DNA of 64,000 bases from Mycobacterium sp. 1245111.1 (GCF_001673405.1 NZ_LZLV01000005.1:1-64000); one strand, 5' to 3'; positions 15,665-25,868 are shown, counted from the first letter of the stretch. The notes: generated by a model not told the origin, from the letters alone. A program made the numbers and translations.

Positions 15665-16885
15665 ATGGACTCCCATGCCGACGTGGTGGTCGTGGGCGCC
15701 GGCCCGGCCGGATCGTCGGCCGCGGCCTGGGCCGCCCGGGCCGGTCGCGACGTGCTGGTGATCGACGCGGCCAACTTCCCCCGCGACAAGGCCTGCGGCG
15801 ACGGGCTGACGCCGCGGGCGGTCGCCGAGCTGGAACGGCTCGGCCTCGGCGAATGGCTCGACGCCCGGATCCGGCACCGTGGCTTACGGATGAGCGGGTT
15901 CGGTGGCGAGGTCGAAGTCGAATGGCCGGGCCCGTCGTTCCCCTCGACGGGTAGCGCGGTGGCCCGGGTCGAATTGGACGACCGGGTTCGCAAGGTCGCC
16001 GAAGAGTCCGGCGCCCGCATGCGTCTCGGGGTCAAAGCCGTTGGTGTGAACCATGATTCGTCGGCACGGGTGACGTCGGTGACGCTGTCGGATGGCAGCC
16101 ATGTCGGCTGCCGCGAACTGATCGTGGCCGACGGCGCCCGCTCGACACTCGGTCGCGCCCTGGGGCGACGCTGGCATCAGGAGACGGTGTACGGGATCGC
16201 GGCCCGCGGATACCTGGCCACCGCACGCAGTGAGGACCCTTGGCTCACGTCACATTTGGAGCTGCGCTCACCTGACGGCGCGGTGCTGCCCGGCTACGGC
16301 TGGATCTTCCCGCTGGGCAACGGCGAAGTGAACATCGGCGTGGGAGCATTGTCGACCGTCAAGCGGCCAGCCGAGCTGGCGTTGAAGCCGCTGATGTCGT
16401 ACTACACCGACCTGCGCCGCGAGGAGTGGGGTTTCGAGGGCCAGCCCCGGGCGATGTCGTCGGCGCTGCTGCCGATGGGCGGCGCGGTATCCGGGGTGGC
16501 CGGCCGCAACTGGATGCTGATCGGCGACGCCGCGGCCTGCGTCAACCCGCTCAACGGCGAGGGCATCGACTATGGGCTGGAAACCGGGCGGCTGGCGGTG
16601 GAGCTGCTTGGCTCGGGTGATCTGTCTAAAGCCTGGCCGTACGTGCTCCAATCCCATTACGGCCGTGGCTTTTCCGTGGCACGGCGACTGGGGCTGTTGC
16701 TGACGTTCCCGCGGTTTCTGCCTGCGACCGGACCGATCGCGATGCGCTCGGCGACGCTGATGGGGATCGCGGTGCGGGTGATGGGCAACCTGGTCACCGA
16801 CGAGGACGCCGACTGGGTGGCGCGGGTGTGGCGCGGTGGTGGTCGGATGTCCCGGCTGCTGGATCGCCGAAAGCCGTTCAGCTGA
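15665..16885 (+). CDS. menJ: Menaquinone side-chain reductase MenJ (geranylgeranyl reductase family)
   Basis: 406 residues from ATG 15665. FAD-binding motif GAGPAGSSAA at 11-20, FPRDKACGDGLTPRAV (substrate-gate motif of the geranylgeranyl reductase family) near 38-53, IVADGARSTLGR, and the second FAD motif LIGDAAACVNPLNGEGIDYG near 288-307. MenJ saturates the beta-isoprene unit of menaquinone in mycobacteria. It ends one base before the stop region of the convergent menG. Counterpart of Rv0561c. Confidence 0.93.
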   Translation: MDSHADVVVVGAGPAGSSAAAWAARAGRDVLVIDAANFPRDKACGDGLTPRAVAELERLGLGEWLDARIRHRGLRMSGFGGEVEVEWPGPSFPSTGSAVARVELDDRVRKVAEESGARMRLGVKAVGVNHDSSARVTSVTLSDGSHVGCRELIVADGARSTLGRALGRRWHQETVYGIAARGYLATARSEDPWLTSHLELRSPDGAVLPGYGWIFPLGNGEVNIGVGALSTVKRPAELALKPLMSYYTDLRREEWGFEGQPRAMSSALLPMGGAVSGVAGRNWMLIGDAAACVNPLNGEGIDYGLETGRLAVELLGSGDLSKAWPYVLQSHYGRGFSVARRLGLLLTFPRFLPATGPIAMRSATLMGIAVRVMGNLVTDEDADWVARVWRGGGRMSRLLDRRKPFS

Positions 16886-16886
16886 C

Positions 16887-17582
16887 CTATTTCTCGCGCG
16901 CCTTGTACGCGGCGTGCAGCGCGACGATGCCGCCGGTCAGGTTACGCCAGCGCACCGCCGACCACCCGGCGGCCGATATCTGGTGTGCCAGATCGGACTG
17001 GTCGGGCCACGCTCGAATCGATTCCGCCAGGTAGACATAGGCTTCCGGGTTGCTCGACACCGCGCGGGCCACCCTCGGCAGGGCCTGCATGAGGTATTCC
17101 TTGTAGACGGTGGCGAACAGCCGGCTGGTGGGCGTGGAGAACTCGCACACCACCAATCGCCCACCGGGACGCGTGACCCGGGCCATCTCACGCAGCGCCT
17201 CGTCGCGTTGCGCGACGTTGCGCAGGCCGAAGCTGATGGTTACCGCGTCAAACACGTTGTCGCCGAAGGGCAGACGGGTTGCATCGCCGGCGACCTTGGG
17301 AACCATCCGGGCGTGCCCGGCGCCGAGCATCCCGACGGAGAAGTCGGTCGCTACGCACCATGCCCCGGAGGTGGCCAGCTCGACCGTCGAGACCGCGGTG
17401 CCGGCGGCCAGGTCGAGCACCTTCTCTCCCGGGCCGATGTCGAGTGCCTTGCGGGTGGCGCGACGCCAATATCTGTCCTGCCCGAGGGACAGCACGGTGT
17501 TGGTGATGTCGTAGCGGCGCGCGACACCGTCGAACATCGACGCCACCTCACGGGGGTCTTTGTCCAGCGTCGCGCGATTCAC
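16887..17582 (-). CDS. menG: Demethylmenaquinone methyltransferase
   Basis: 231 residues from GTG 17582. UbiE/MenG signature: [20 protein letters not shown] at the N-terminus, [14 protein letters not shown]-binding motif [12 protein letters not shown] near 60, then [20 protein letters not shown] and [16 protein letters not shown], and [18 protein letters not shown] at the end. It methylates demethylmenaquinone, the last ring step. Also named ubiE or menH in older annotation (Rv0558). It converges on menJ and is divergent from the SDR gene at 17641. Confidence 0.95.
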   Translation of the reverse strand: MNRATLDKDPREVASMFDGVARRYDITNTVLSLGQDRYWRRATRKALDIGPGEKVLDLAAGTAVSTVELATSGAWCVATDFSVGMLGAGHARMVPKVAGDATRLPFGDNVFDAVTISFGLRNVAQRDEALREMARVTRPGGRLVVCEFSTPTSRLFATVYKEYLMQALPRVARAVSSNPEAYVYLAESIRAWPDQSDLAHQISAAGWSAVRWRNLTGGIVALHAAYKAREK

Positions 17583-17640
17583 ATCGTCGAACCTACCGTT
17601 TGCGGGGAATGCGCCGTCGACGAGTGCGTTGCACAACGGC

Positions 17641-18465
17641 GTGACAGAAAAAGTTTGGTTCATCACCGGTACATCACGTGGCTTCGGACGGGAATGGGCG
17701 ATCGCGGCCCTGGAGCGGGGCGACAAGGTCGCCGCGACCGCGCGGGACACCTCGACGCTGGCCGACCTGGTCGACAAGTTCGGCGACGCGATCTTGCCGC
17801 TGCAGCTGGACGTCACCGACCGCGCCGCCGACTTCGCCGCGGTCAAGCAGGCCCACGAGCGCTTCGGCCGCCTCGACGTCGTCGTCAACAACGCCGGCTA
17901 CGGGCAGTTCGGCTTCGTCGAGGAGCTGTCCGAGCAAGACGCCCGCGACCAGATCGAGACCAACGTGTTCGGCGCGCTGTGGGTCACCCAGGCCGCGTTG
18001 CCGTACCTGCGGGCTCAGCGCAGCGGCCACATCATCCAGGTGTCGTCGATCGGCGGCATCACGGCGTTCGCCGGCGTCGGCATGTACCACGCCTCGAAGT
18101 GGGCGCTGGAGGGCTTCTCGCAGTCGCTGGCGCAGGAGGTCGAGTCGTTCGGTGTGCACGTCACGCTGATCGAGCCGGCCGGGTTTTCCACCGACTGGTC
18201 GGGCTCGTCGTCGCGGCGGGCCGAGGAGCTGCCGGACTACGCCGAGGTTCACCGGGCGACGGAGGAGGTCCGCCGCACGCGGTGGGCCGAACCGGGCGAC
18301 CCGAAGGCGTCGGCGGCCGCCGTCTTGAAGGTCGTCGACGCCGAGCAGCCCCCGCTGCGAGTCTTTTTCGGCACCGCCCCGCTGGAGTTGGCCAAGGCCG
18401 ACTACGAGCAGCGGCTACGTACCTGGGAGGAATGGCAGCCGGTCGCCGAGTTGGCGCAGGGCTGA
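17641..18465 (+). CDS. SDR-family NAD(P)-dependent oxidoreductase
   Basis: 274 residues from GTG 17641; upstream in-frame codons overlap the menG promoter and offer no better start. Classical SDR motifs: TGTSRGFG (10-17), [18 protein letters not shown], and active site Ser in VSSIGG with YHASK (Y149, K153). The third motif EPAGFSTDW follows. The C-terminal third is longer than in small SDRs, as in the actinobacterial SDR5-like group that acts on steroids or ketones; substrate unknown. It is flanked by menG and mgtA but has no evident role in either pathway. Its stop lies one base from that of the convergent mgtA. Confidence 0.88.
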   Translation: MTEKVWFITGTSRGFGREWAIAALERGDKVAATARDTSTLADLVDKFGDAILPLQLDVTDRAADFAAVKQAHERFGRLDVVVNNAGYGQFGFVEELSEQDARDQIETNVFGALWVTQAALPYLRAQRSGHIIQVSSIGGITAFAGVGMYHASKWALEGFSQSLAQEVESFGVHVTLIEPAGFSTDWSGSSSRRAEELPDYAEVHRATEEVRRTRWAEPGDPKASAAAVLKVVDAEQPPLRVFFGTAPLELAKADYEQRLRTWEEWQPVAELAQG

Positions 18466-18466
18466 G

Positions 18467-19621
18467 TTACTCGCCCTGCGCGTGCCGGCGGCGCTCCATG
18501 CGCGCGCGGGCGATCGGCGACAGCACGGCCTCGTAATGGCCCAGTAGCTCGTCGCAGATGGCGGGCCAGCTGCGTTCGAGGATGCTCTTGCGGGCGGCCA
18601 CCGAGTAGCGCTGGCGCTCGTCGACCAGATGCGCGACGGCCTGCGGCAGCTGTGCCTCGAATTCCTTGACGGGCAACAGCAATCCGGTGCGGTACGGCGT
18701 CACCAGGTCGCGGGGCCCGCCCGCGTCGGGGGCGATCACCGGCAGCCCGGAGGCCAGCGCCTCCTGCACCACCTGGCAGAACGTTTCGTGCTCGCCGGCG
18801 TGGACGAAGACGTCCATGCTGGCGTACGCGGTGGCGAGCTCTTCGCCGTACAGGGCGCCGGTGAAAACGGCTGTGGGCATTGCCGATTGCAGCTTGGCCC
18901 GGTCGACGCCATCGCCGACGATGACCACCTGGACGTCGCCGGCGGCGGCCAGCGCGGTGAGCCGCTCGACGTGCTTCTCGGGGGCCAGCCGGCCCACAAA
19001 CCCGACGACCGGCTTGCCATCCGGCGACCAGTGTCGCCGCAGCGCCTCGTCGCGGGCCGATGGTGCGTAACCGATCATGTCGACGCCGCGCGCCCACTTG
19101 TGTACCCGTGGAATGCCATGCGCGACAAGTGATTCCATCGTCGCGGTGGACGGCGCCAGGGTACGGTCGGCAAGCTTGTGCAGGTGCCGGAACCACGCCC
19201 AGGCCGCCCGCTCGGTGGGTCCGATGCCATAGCTGGCCGCGAAGCCCGGCACGTCGGTCTGGTACACCGCGACGGTCGGCACCCCGAGCCGTCGAGCCGC
19301 CTTCACCCCACCCCAGCCGAGCAGGGCCGGCGACGCCAGATGCACGACGTCGGGCTCGAATCCGCGCATCACCCGCAGAATCCGCGGCAGCGGCAGACCC
19401 AACGGCAGGGTGGTCACCTTCGGGAACATCCAGGACGGCACCCGGTGCACCCGGATCCCGTCGTAGATGCGATCCGCGGGTGCCTCGCCGGGCGGGGTGT
19501 CGGGCGCGATCACGAGCGCTTCGTGCCCGGTGCGGCGCAGATGCTCGAGTGTTCGGACGACGGAATTACTCACGCCGTTGACGTGCGGGAGAAAGGATTC
19601 CGCGACAATCGCTACGCGCAC
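18467..19621 (-). CDS. mgtA: GDP-mannose-dependent alpha-mannosyltransferase MgtA (PimB-like GT4)
   Basis: 384 residues from GTG 19621. GT-B fold glycosyltransferase of family 4: [20 protein letters not shown] at the N-terminus, [20 protein letters not shown], the acceptor/donor hinge [30 protein letters not shown], and the EX7E donor motif within [19 protein letters not shown] (about 287-305). Mycobacterial MgtA (Rv0557, first named PimB) transfers mannose to a glucuronosyl diacylglycerol, feeding lipomannan-like glycolipids at the cytoplasmic face. Divergent from the secreted CPYC protein. Confidence 0.92.
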   Translation of the reverse strand: MRVAIVAESFLPHVNGVSNSVVRTLEHLRRTGHEALVIAPDTPPGEAPADRIYDGIRVHRVPSWMFPKVTTLPLGLPLPRILRVMRGFEPDVVHLASPALLGWGGVKAARRLGVPTVAVYQTDVPGFAASYGIGPTERAAWAWFRHLHKLADRTLAPSTATMESLVAHGIPRVHKWARGVDMIGYAPSARDEALRRHWSPDGKPVVGFVGRLAPEKHVERLTALAAAGDVQVVIVGDGVDRAKLQSAMPTAVFTGALYGEELATAYASMDVFVHAGEHETFCQVVQEALASGLPVIAPDAGGPRDLVTPYRTGLLLPVKEFEAQLPQAVAHLVDERQRYSVAARKSILERSWPAICDELLGHYEAVLSPIARARMERRRHAQGE

Positions 19622-19706
19622 ACCATCACGGTGGCAGCGTCGCCTGTCGATATGGTTACCGACTGGCGTACGCGACACGAACTCTGACACAAAGGGGACT
19701 CCCACA

Positions 19707-20336
19707 ATGCGGTCCTACCTGGGCGTATTGGCAACGGCGCTGGTATTGGTGATGTTCACCACCGGTACCGCGCATGCCGACGTGCCGCGAACCCTCGACG
19801 GCAACGGCGTGCTGGTCGGATCGTGGTTTGCCCCGGTGCAGTTGGAGATTTTCTGCGAACCGCAATGCCCGTACTGCGCGGAGCTGGAATCGACCGACGG
19901 CGACAAGCTGGCCGCCGCGCTCGCCAGTGGCCGGCTGGCGATCACGTACCGGTGGCTGACGTTCCTGAACGCCCGGCATCACAACGAGGTGTCCACCCGA
20001 CTGGTCAACGCGCTGTTCCTGGCCGCCGACCCGGCCACGTCGCCGACCGCGTATCAGGCCTTCGTGCAAGACCTCTACCGCCACCAGAGCCACGACGGGC
20101 CCACACCAGATGCCGTCGCGTCGATGGCCCGCGAGACTGGGCTGCCCGACGTGGTGGCCGATCGAATCGCGGCCGGCGACGATGCGGTGGACGCCATCGC
20201 AGTGGGCGACGCCAACAAGGCGCGCCTCCACGACGAGAACACGACCGACCCGGGCACCCCGACGATCTACAACCTGAACACCAGAAGCGTTGTCGACACT
20301 CAAGATCCGGGCTGGCTCGACGCGCTGACCAGTTGA
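19707..20336 (+). CDS. Secreted thioredoxin-fold (DsbA-like) protein with CPYC motif
   Basis: 209 residues from ATG 19707, with AAGGGGAC upstream. A Sec signal peptide is clear (hydrophobic [16 protein letters not shown] then TAHA-DVP, cleavage about 24/25). The active-site dithiol is CPYC at 54-57, preceded by C50 in FCEPQCPYC, then a helical insertion ([19 protein letters not shown]) and TPTIYNLN, whose Thr-Pro is the cis-Pro of the thioredoxin fold. It should act outside the membrane on exported proteins or thiol substrates. It is not part of the recalled M. tuberculosis gene order here. Its last 37 bases overlap the convergent Rv0556-like gene. Confidence 0.85.
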   Translation: MRSYLGVLATALVLVMFTTGTAHADVPRTLDGNGVLVGSWFAPVQLEIFCEPQCPYCAELESTDGDKLAAALASGRLAITYRWLTFLNARHHNEVSTRLVNALFLAADPATSPTAYQAFVQDLYRHQSHDGPTPDAVASMARETGLPDVVADRIAAGDDAVDAIAVGDANKARLHDENTTDPGTPTIYNLNTRSVVDTQDPGWLDALTS

Positions 20337-20842
20337 CGGTCCAGCCGCTTGTCCACCCAGGCCAGGCCGGTCAGGGCCGCGGCCGCGATCAACCAGCCGA
20401 ACACCGCGATGGAGCCCGCCGGGATGATCGCCAACTTGGCGTTACGGTGTTGCACCCGAACCAGATTGGGGTTGCGCTTGTCGTACTCGACGTAAATCCG
20501 CATGCCCGTTGCCAATTCGGACGGATACAGCACGCCGAGCTCGGGCCGATACGTGACCCGGTCCGGGGTGACGAACTCGATGGTCGAGCGACGCGGACCC
20601 GCGTCGAGCACCTCGGCCTCCGCGACACCCATGTTGTGGGTAATCGCAAAGTCGTCCCGCACCGCACCGGCCACCAATAACACCGACTGCAACGTCACCA
20701 GTCCGGCGACGATCAGCACCGTGATACGCCCCAGGCGCACCACGTGATGCCCAGTGGTGTTGGGGAATTCACCGTCGCGACCGTGGATCAGCACCCGGGC
20801 CCACGTTCTCAGCACGGCCAAGGCGCCGGCCGGTCGCGTCAC
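20300..20842 (-). CDS. DUF3592-like membrane protein, Rv0556-type
   Basis: 180 residues from GTG 20842, whose start overlaps the menD stop as GTGA, indicating coupled translation. Two transmembrane helices (about 37-58 and 143-165) flank an extracytoplasmic beta-rich domain with [20 protein letters not shown] and [20 protein letters not shown], a layout typical of DUF3592-type proteins. Function unknown. The arrangement menD then this gene matches Rv0555-Rv0556. The 3' end runs 37 bp into the convergent CPYC gene. Confidence 0.85.
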   Translation of the reverse strand: MTRPAGALAVLRTWARVLIHGRDGEFPNTTGHHVVRLGRITVLIVAGLVTLQSVLLVAGAVRDDFAITHNMGVAEAEVLDAGPRRSTIEFVTPDRVTYRPELGVLYPSELATGMRIYVEYDKRNPNLVRVQHRNAKLAIIPAGSIAVFGWLIAAAALTGLAWVDKRLDRQLVSASSQPGS

Positions 20843-22467
20843 AGAGCGGCCTTGATCGCGGCGTGCAATTGCCGCAACGACGACCGGTCCGCCTTGACCT
20901 CCAGCACCCGCATGCCGTCGGCCGGCTCGTCGAGGGCCGCACCGAGGTCGTCGAGCTCGATCTGGCGGCTGTCGATGTGGTACGCGCGGCACAGTGCGCC
21001 GACGTCGACGTCGTGCGGGGTACCGAACACGCGCGCGGACACGTCGGAGAATCGCGGGTCGCCTTGCTCGAGCAATTCGAAGATGCCGCCGCCGTTGTCG
21101 TTGGACACGACGATGGTCAGGTCGGCGGGAACTGGCTCGGTCGGCCCGATCAGCAGGCCGGAGCTGTCGTGGACGAAGGTCAGGTCGCCGATCAACGCGA
21201 TGGTCCGGCCGCCGGTCGGGTCGTGCGCGAGCGCCGCCCCGATCGCGGTGGACACCGTGCCGTCGATGCCGGCGACGCCGCGGTTGGACCGGACCTTCAC
21301 GCCATGTGGATTCAGTCCGACCAAAGCGACGTCGCGGACCGGGTTGGACGCGCCGAGCACCAGCTGGTCGCCGGGGCGCAGCGCGTCGACGACGGCCGCG
21401 GCCACGTGCAGCCCGGTGGTCAGTGGGTGCGCCGCGAGCTGCTCACGTACCGCGGCGACGGCGTGGCGGTTGAGTTCGGCACACCGGCTCAGCCAGGCCG
21501 GATTCGGCTCGCCGGTGGTGACGGCCCGGGTGCCGGTGGCCTGCGAGTTGCCCGAGACGTCGGGCCAGCGCGGCCCGGTGGTCAGCGCGTACACCGGCAC
21601 CGACGGGTCGGCCAGCAGCGTCGACACCGGCCGGTGCAGGGTGGGCCGACCCAGCATGATCACCTGCTGTGGGCGCAGCCCCGGCAGCGTGAGCGGATGC
21701 AGCGGGTTGGCGGCCGGCGGTGCGGTGGGCTCGGCGACGGTCGGAAGCGCGGCCAGTTCCGGTCGCTCGCCGGCGCCGTGGCCGGCGATCACGACAGTGT
21801 TCAGGCTCAGGTCGATGTCCAGCGGCTGGTCGAAGGTGACCGCCGGCGTGTAGGTCCACGGCCTGTTACCCGGCCGCCCCGGCGGGATCGGCCCAGGCTC
21901 GGGGTCGGGCACCAGCGGCTCGCGCAGCGGGATGTCGAATTGCACCGGCCCGGCGTTGGCGCTGCGCTCACCGGTGGCGGCCACCAGCACGCGGCAGGTG
22001 GCGGAACGCCAGGTCGCGTTCAACGCCTCCATCCGCTCGGGAGCGTCCTCGGCCAGGCCGAGGCTGATCGTGGCGCGGACTTGGGTGCCGAAGTAGCCCA
22101 GCTGTTCCATGGTCTGGTTGGCGCCGGTGCCCAGCATCTCGTAGGGACGGTTGGCCGACAGCACGATCAGCGGTACCCGCGCATAGTTCGCCTCGACGAC
22201 GGCCGGGCCGAGGTTGGCGACCGCGGTGCCGGAGGTCATCGCGACGCAGACCGGCTCGCCCGCGGCAATCGCCAGCCCGAGGGCCAGGAATCCTGCGGTC
22301 CGCTCGTCGATGCGGACGTGCAGCCGCAATCGGCCGTCGCGGTCGGCGTCCTGCAGCGCGAACGCCAGCGGGGCGTTGCGCGAGCCCGGGCACAACACCA
22401 CGTCGCGGACACCGCCGCGAATCAGTTCGTCGACGACGACGCGGGCCTGTGCCGTCGAGGGATTCAC
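20839..22467 (-). CDS. menD: MenD: SEPHCHC synthase (ThDP-dependent, menaquinone)
   Basis: 542 residues from ATG 22467. ThDP enzyme: [16 protein letters not shown] (25-40), catalytic Glu55 in [19 protein letters not shown]-like [17 protein letters not shown], central domain with an alanine-rich linker, and the C-terminal ThDP/Mg motif running from [15 protein letters not shown] to [12 protein letters not shown]. It adds the succinyl-semialdehyde unit from 2-oxoglutarate to isochorismate, the first committed menaquinone step. It is followed by the overlapping Rv0556-like gene and lies 21 bp after the MenH-like hydrolase gene. Confidence 0.96.
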   Translation of the reverse strand: MNPSTAQARVVVDELIRGGVRDVVLCPGSRNAPLAFALQDADRDGRLRLHVRIDERTAGFLALGLAIAAGEPVCVAMTSGTAVANLGPAVVEANYARVPLIVLSANRPYEMLGTGANQTMEQLGYFGTQVRATISLGLAEDAPERMEALNATWRSATCRVLVAATGERSANAGPVQFDIPLREPLVPDPEPGPIPPGRPGNRPWTYTPAVTFDQPLDIDLSLNTVVIAGHGAGERPELAALPTVAEPTAPPAANPLHPLTLPGLRPQQVIMLGRPTLHRPVSTLLADPSVPVYALTTGPRWPDVSGNSQATGTRAVTTGEPNPAWLSRCAELNRHAVAAVREQLAAHPLTTGLHVAAAVVDALRPGDQLVLGASNPVRDVALVGLNPHGVKVRSNRGVAGIDGTVSTAIGAALAHDPTGGRTIALIGDLTFVHDSSGLLIGPTEPVPADLTIVVSNDNGGGIFELLEQGDPRFSDVSARVFGTPHDVDVGALCRAYHIDSRQIELDDLGAALDEPADGMRVLEVKADRSSLRQLHAAIKAAL

Positions 22468-22488
22468 CAGACCAGCCTAGCTATCAGG

Positions 22489-23277
22489 TCAGAACCCCAT
22501 GCTGGTGAAGAACTTCAGCATCGCGGCGTTGACCGCTTCGGGCCGCTCCAGGAACCCGAGATGCCCGGTGTCGGCGATCAGCTGGTACTTGGCGCCGGGG
22601 ATCGCGTCGGCCACCTCTTTGCCCAGATGCGGCGGCGTCACCACGTCGTCGGCGAATCCGATGACCAGCGTCGGCGTGTGGATGCCGCCGTAAGAGGGCA
22701 GGTGGTTGCCCTGTGGCGAGATCCAGCCCTGGCGTACCAGGCCCGGCGTGATCTTGATCGGCCAGATGGTGAACATGCTGATCCACTCGGCGACGGCCTC
22801 GTCGTTGCTCAGCGTCTTGGGTGAAAAGCTCTCCAGCAAACGGATTTTCGCGTCGTAGGAGGTCGGGATCTGCACGCCGGAGGCGGCCAGTTCGTCTTCG
22901 GCGGTGCGAAAGAAGTCGCGCGCTTTGTCCAGTCGGCCCCGGGTGGCCATCAACACCGCCTGGGTCACCAGCTCCGGGCGGGCCAGCATCAGCTCCTGGG
23001 CGATGAAAGACCCCATCGACACCCCCACGATGCGCACCGGCCCGACGCCGAGCGACTCGATCAGCGCCGCGGTGTCGGCGACCATGCTCTCGGTGGTGAA
23101 CTGGTCGGCGCTCGCCGTCGCGCCCACCCCGCGGTTGTCGAACGTGATGACGCGGTAGCCGGCGTCCAGAAACGGGTTGACCTGATGCAGATGCCAGGTG
23201 CGTCCCAGACCGCCGCGACCGGCGATGAAGAGGACGGGCTCCCCCGTCCCGTTGTCGTCATAAGCCAGGTTGATCAC
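22489..23277 (-). CDS. bpoC: Alpha/beta hydrolase, BpoC/MenH-like
   Basis: 262 residues from GTG 23277; longer in-frame starts exist but lack family similarity, and 262 equals the length I recall for Rv0554. FIAGRGGLGRTWH oxyanion region, FDNRGVGAT, nucleophile S88 in VGVSMGSF, acid in IGFADDVVTPP and histidine in ADTGHLGFLERP: a complete Ser-Asp-His triad. Older annotation calls it a peroxidase (BpoC), but the triad indicates a hydrolase or lyase, and its place directly upstream of menD supports a role as MenH (SHCHC synthase). That role is inference. Confidence 0.85.
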   Translation of the reverse strand: MINLAYDDNGTGEPVLFIAGRGGLGRTWHLHQVNPFLDAGYRVITFDNRGVGATASADQFTTESMVADTAALIESLGVGPVRIVGVSMGSFIAQELMLARPELVTQAVLMATRGRLDKARDFFRTAEDELAASGVQIPTSYDAKIRLLESFSPKTLSNDEAVAEWISMFTIWPIKITPGLVRQGWISPQGNHLPSYGGIHTPTLVIGFADDVVTPPHLGKEVADAIPGAKYQLIADTGHLGFLERPEAVNAAMLKFFTSMGF

Positions 23278-23368
23278 GACGACGAACCTACGCGACAGCC
23301 AGGCGTTGGCAGTATTTGGCAGCCCACGGCGTCGCGCTGGCAGCGGGGTTGGCGTTTGACTGGGAACC

Positions 23369-24196
23369 ATGACTCAACTGGCGCTCAAGCAGGCAACCAT
23401 CGAATATCGCGAGTACGGGCCGCAGGATTCGGCGCATCCGCCGGTGTTCTTCGTCCACGGCGTTCTGGTCGACGGCGAACTGTGGCACGAGGTCGCCGAG
23501 AAGCTGGGCCGCCTGGGTTACCGCTGCATCGTGCCGACCCTGCCGCTGGGCTCACACACGATCCCGGTGACCGACGCCGCGGCGCTGTCGCTGCAGGGCG
23601 TCGCCGGGATCGTCAACGACGCAATCGAGGCCCTCGACCTGACCGACGTGACACTGGTCGGCAGCGACACCGGCGGTGGCATCTGCCAACTCGCGGTCGA
23701 CGCCCGCTCGGACCGGATCGGCCGACTGGTGCTGACCAACTGCGATGCCTTCGACCAGTGCCCGCCGTTCCCGTTCGACAGGGTGTTCGGCCTGCTACGC
23801 GGGCCGATCTCGATCAAGGCGATGATGGAGCCGATGCGGCTGGCGGCGCTGCGCAACTCGGCCGCCGGCTTCGGCCTGTTGATCAGGCGCCCCGACAAGC
23901 GAGTGACGCTTCAGTGGATCAGGCCCTGCCTCAACGACTCTCGCATCCGCCGCGACCTCGCAACGCTCTTGCGCGACATCGCGGTCGCCGACCTCACCGA
24001 CGTGGCAAACCGGCTGACGCGGTTCGACAAGCCGGTCACGCTGGTCTGGGGTCAGGGTGATGTGGTGTTCAAGCCGAAGCTGGGACGGCGGCTGGCGGCG
24101 GTGTTCAGCAACGCCAAGCTGATCGAGGTGCCGGATGCCCGCACGTTCGTCTCGCTGGACGAGCCCGACGCGGTGATCGACGCAATCGCCGCCTAG
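23369..24196 (+). CDS. Alpha/beta hydrolase with Asp nucleophile position and no canonical histidine
   Basis: 275 residues from ATG 23369. FFVHGVLVDGELW oxyanion region, nucleophile elbow VGSDTGGGI with D100 in the nucleophile place as in haloalkane dehalogenases and epoxide hydrolases, and acid in VWGQGDVVF. Where the family normally has GHF, this protein reads DARTFVSLDEP, with Thr259 in the histidine position. It may therefore be catalytically altered, though similar RTF sequences occur in other actinobacterial hydrolases as I recall. It starts 91 bp from the divergent bpoC gene and shares CTAG stops with the DJ-1 gene. Confidence 0.85.
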   Translation: MTQLALKQATIEYREYGPQDSAHPPVFFVHGVLVDGELWHEVAEKLGRLGYRCIVPTLPLGSHTIPVTDAAALSLQGVAGIVNDAIEALDLTDVTLVGSDTGGGICQLAVDARSDRIGRLVLTNCDAFDQCPPFPFDRVFGLLRGPISIKAMMEPMRLAALRNSAAGFGLLIRRPDKRVTLQWIRPCLNDSRIRRDLATLLRDIAVADLTDVANRLTRFDKPVTLVWGQGDVVFKPKLGRRLAAVFSNAKLIEVPDARTFVSLDEPDAVIDAIAA

Positions 24197-24912
24197 CGAC
24201 GGGCTTTGGATCGCACCGCGCCCAGCGCGCGATCCCACAACAACTGCGCGCCGGCGGACAGCGTTGCCGGTATCGCGACGTCCCGGGCAAGCAGGGCGGT
24301 GGCGGTCGCCTTGGTTTTCGCCGACGCCTTCGACATGTGGCCGGAGTCGAACGGCGGTTGCGGGTCGTATTCGATCCCCAGCTGGATGGCCTTCGCGCGG
24401 TCTTCGCCCGCGATCTGGCCGGCCAGCCACAACGCCAGGTCGATGCCGGCCGACACCCCGGCGCTGCTGACGATGCTCCCTTCGTGCACCACCCGCTCGT
24501 CGCCAACGGCGTTGACGCCCAACGTTTTCAGCAGGGACAGCACGCCCCAGTGCGAGGTGGCGCGCTTGCCGTCGAGCAGGCCGGCGGCGGCCAGGATCAG
24601 CGAGCCCGAGCACACCGACGCCGTCCAGGTCGCGGTCTGGTGTGCGCTACGCACCCAGTCCAGCAGTTTCTCGTCGCGGGCATGCTCGACGGTGGTCAGG
24701 CCGCCCGGCACCAAAATCACATCCGGCGAAGGGGTTTCGTCGAAGGTGTGGGTGGCTCCGATGACCAGGGCGGCGGAGTCGGCGGTGATCGGGCCGGGCT
24801 GGTGCCACAGGAAGCGGACCTCGGCGTCGGGCAACCGGTGCAGCACTTCGTAGGGGCCGATGAAGTCCAGCGCGGTGAAACCCGGGTAGACGACGATCGC
24901 GATCTGGGTCAT
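24193..24912 (-). CDS. DJ-1/PfpI family protein
   Basis: 239 residues from ATG 24912, which overlaps the upstream glxA-like stop as ATGA. GFTALDFIGPYEVLHRLP (N-terminal strand-helix), VILVPGG, and the nucleophile elbow TASVCSGSLILA with C101, followed by TSHWG. This is the isonitrile hydratase/ThiJ-like branch. The C-terminal 60 residues are a helical extension with KASAKTKATATALLA. Activity could be an isonitrile hydratase or glyoxalase-like one; not determinable. Co-translated with the regulator upstream. Confidence 0.88.
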   Translation of the reverse strand: MTQIAIVVYPGFTALDFIGPYEVLHRLPDAEVRFLWHQPGPITADSAALVIGATHTFDETPSPDVILVPGGLTTVEHARDEKLLDWVRSAHQTATWTASVCSGSLILAAAGLLDGKRATSHWGVLSLLKTLGVNAVGDERVVHEGSIVSSAGVSAGIDLALWLAGQIAGEDRAKAIQLGIEYDPQPPFDSGHMSKASAKTKATATALLARDVAIPATLSAGAQLLWDRALGAVRSKARR

Positions 24913-25868
24913 GCGAATGCCTTTCGGTATTGGTCGGGTGAGACGCCGACACGTCGAATGAAGTTGCGGCGCATGGTTTCCGCGGTGCCGAAGCCACAAC
25001 GGGTGGCGATGGTCGTCACGGTGTCGTCGGTCTGCTCGAGTTCACGGCGCGCCGCTTCGGTGCGGACCCGCTCGACGTAGGCGCCCGGCGCCTCGCCGAC
25101 TTCGTCGGTGAACACCCGGGTGAAGTGCCGTGGGCTCATCGCGGCGAGGCGAGCCAGATCGGTAATGCTATGCGCACCACCGGGTTCGGACTCGACCGCC
25201 TCCTGGACGGCACGGATCGGCTCGCGTTTGGCGCGGGCCACCCAGACCGGGGCCGCGAATTGGGTCTGCCCGCCGGGCCGGCGCAGGTGCAGCACCAGCC
25301 AGCGCGCGACTGTCTGAGCGACCTCGGTGCCGTCGTCCTCTTCGACCAGTGCCAGCGCCAGGTCGATGCCCGCGGTCACTCCGGCAGCCGTCCACATCGT
25401 CGGGGAACTGTGAACGTAGATCGGATCCGGATCGACGTCGATCGCGGGGAATTCGCGGGCCAACCGGTCGGCCGACCCCCAGTGGGTGGTGACGCGGCAA
25501 CCGTCGAGCAGACCCGCCTGCGCGGCCAGGAAGGCGCCCGTACACACGGTCACGACGCGGCGGACATGCGGCGCCGTCGCGACGATCCAGTCGACGATTC
25601 TCGTGTCGGCGCGGGCGTCGTGCACGCCGGCGCCGCCGGGCAGCACCAGTGCGTCGACGGAGTCCTCGACGTCGGCAAGGGGAACGGTCGCCAACGTCAC
25701 GCCGGAGCTCGACGTCACCGGCTGCCCGTCGACCGAGGCGATCACCGGCTGGTATCCGTCGAGGCCTTTGGCCGCCAGCACCAGCGACGCCGTCGCGAAA
25801 ACCTCCAGCGGCCCCACCAGGTCGAGCGTCTGCATGCCGGGAAAGGCGAGGAAAAGCACCGTACGCAT
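24909..25868 (-). CDS. GlxA-family transcriptional regulator (DJ-1 domain + AraC HTH)
   Basis: 319 residues from ATG 25868. Residues 1-175 are a DJ-1/PfpI-like domain (FLAFPGMQTLDLVGPLEVF, ALVLPGGAGV, VVTVCTGAFLAAQAGLL, TTHWG); residues about 215-319 are an AraC-type double helix-turn-helix (SITDLARLAAMSPRHFTRVF, then TIATRCGFGTAETMRRNFIR). The domain pairing is that of GlxA/FtrA regulators, which usually control an adjacent DJ-1 or aldehyde/isonitrile gene; here the next gene is exactly such a protein and overlaps it by four bases. Confidence 0.93.
   Translation of the reverse strand: MRTVLFLAFPGMQTLDLVGPLEVFATASLVLAAKGLDGYQPVIASVDGQPVTSSSGVTLATVPLADVEDSVDALVLPGGAGVHDARADTRIVDWIVATAPHVRRVVTVCTGAFLAAQAGLLDGCRVTTHWGSADRLAREFPAIDVDPDPIYVHSSPTMWTAAGVTAGIDLALALVEEDDGTEVAQTVARWLVLHLRRPGGQTQFAAPVWVARAKREPIRAVQEAVESEPGGAHSITDLARLAAMSPRHFTRVFTDEVGEAPGAYVERVRTEAARRELEQTDDTVTTIATRCGFGTAETMRRNFIRRVGVSPDQYRKAFA

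Noticed and set aside
17665-17690. GGTACATCACGTGGC resembling the TetR-site repeats at 9147
   Set aside because: It lies inside the SDR coding sequence and encodes its conserved TGTSRGFG motif.
20863-22824. 653-codon plus-strand open frame
   Set aside because: Antisense to menD and the bpoC-like gene, which have full family motifs; composition is shadow-like.
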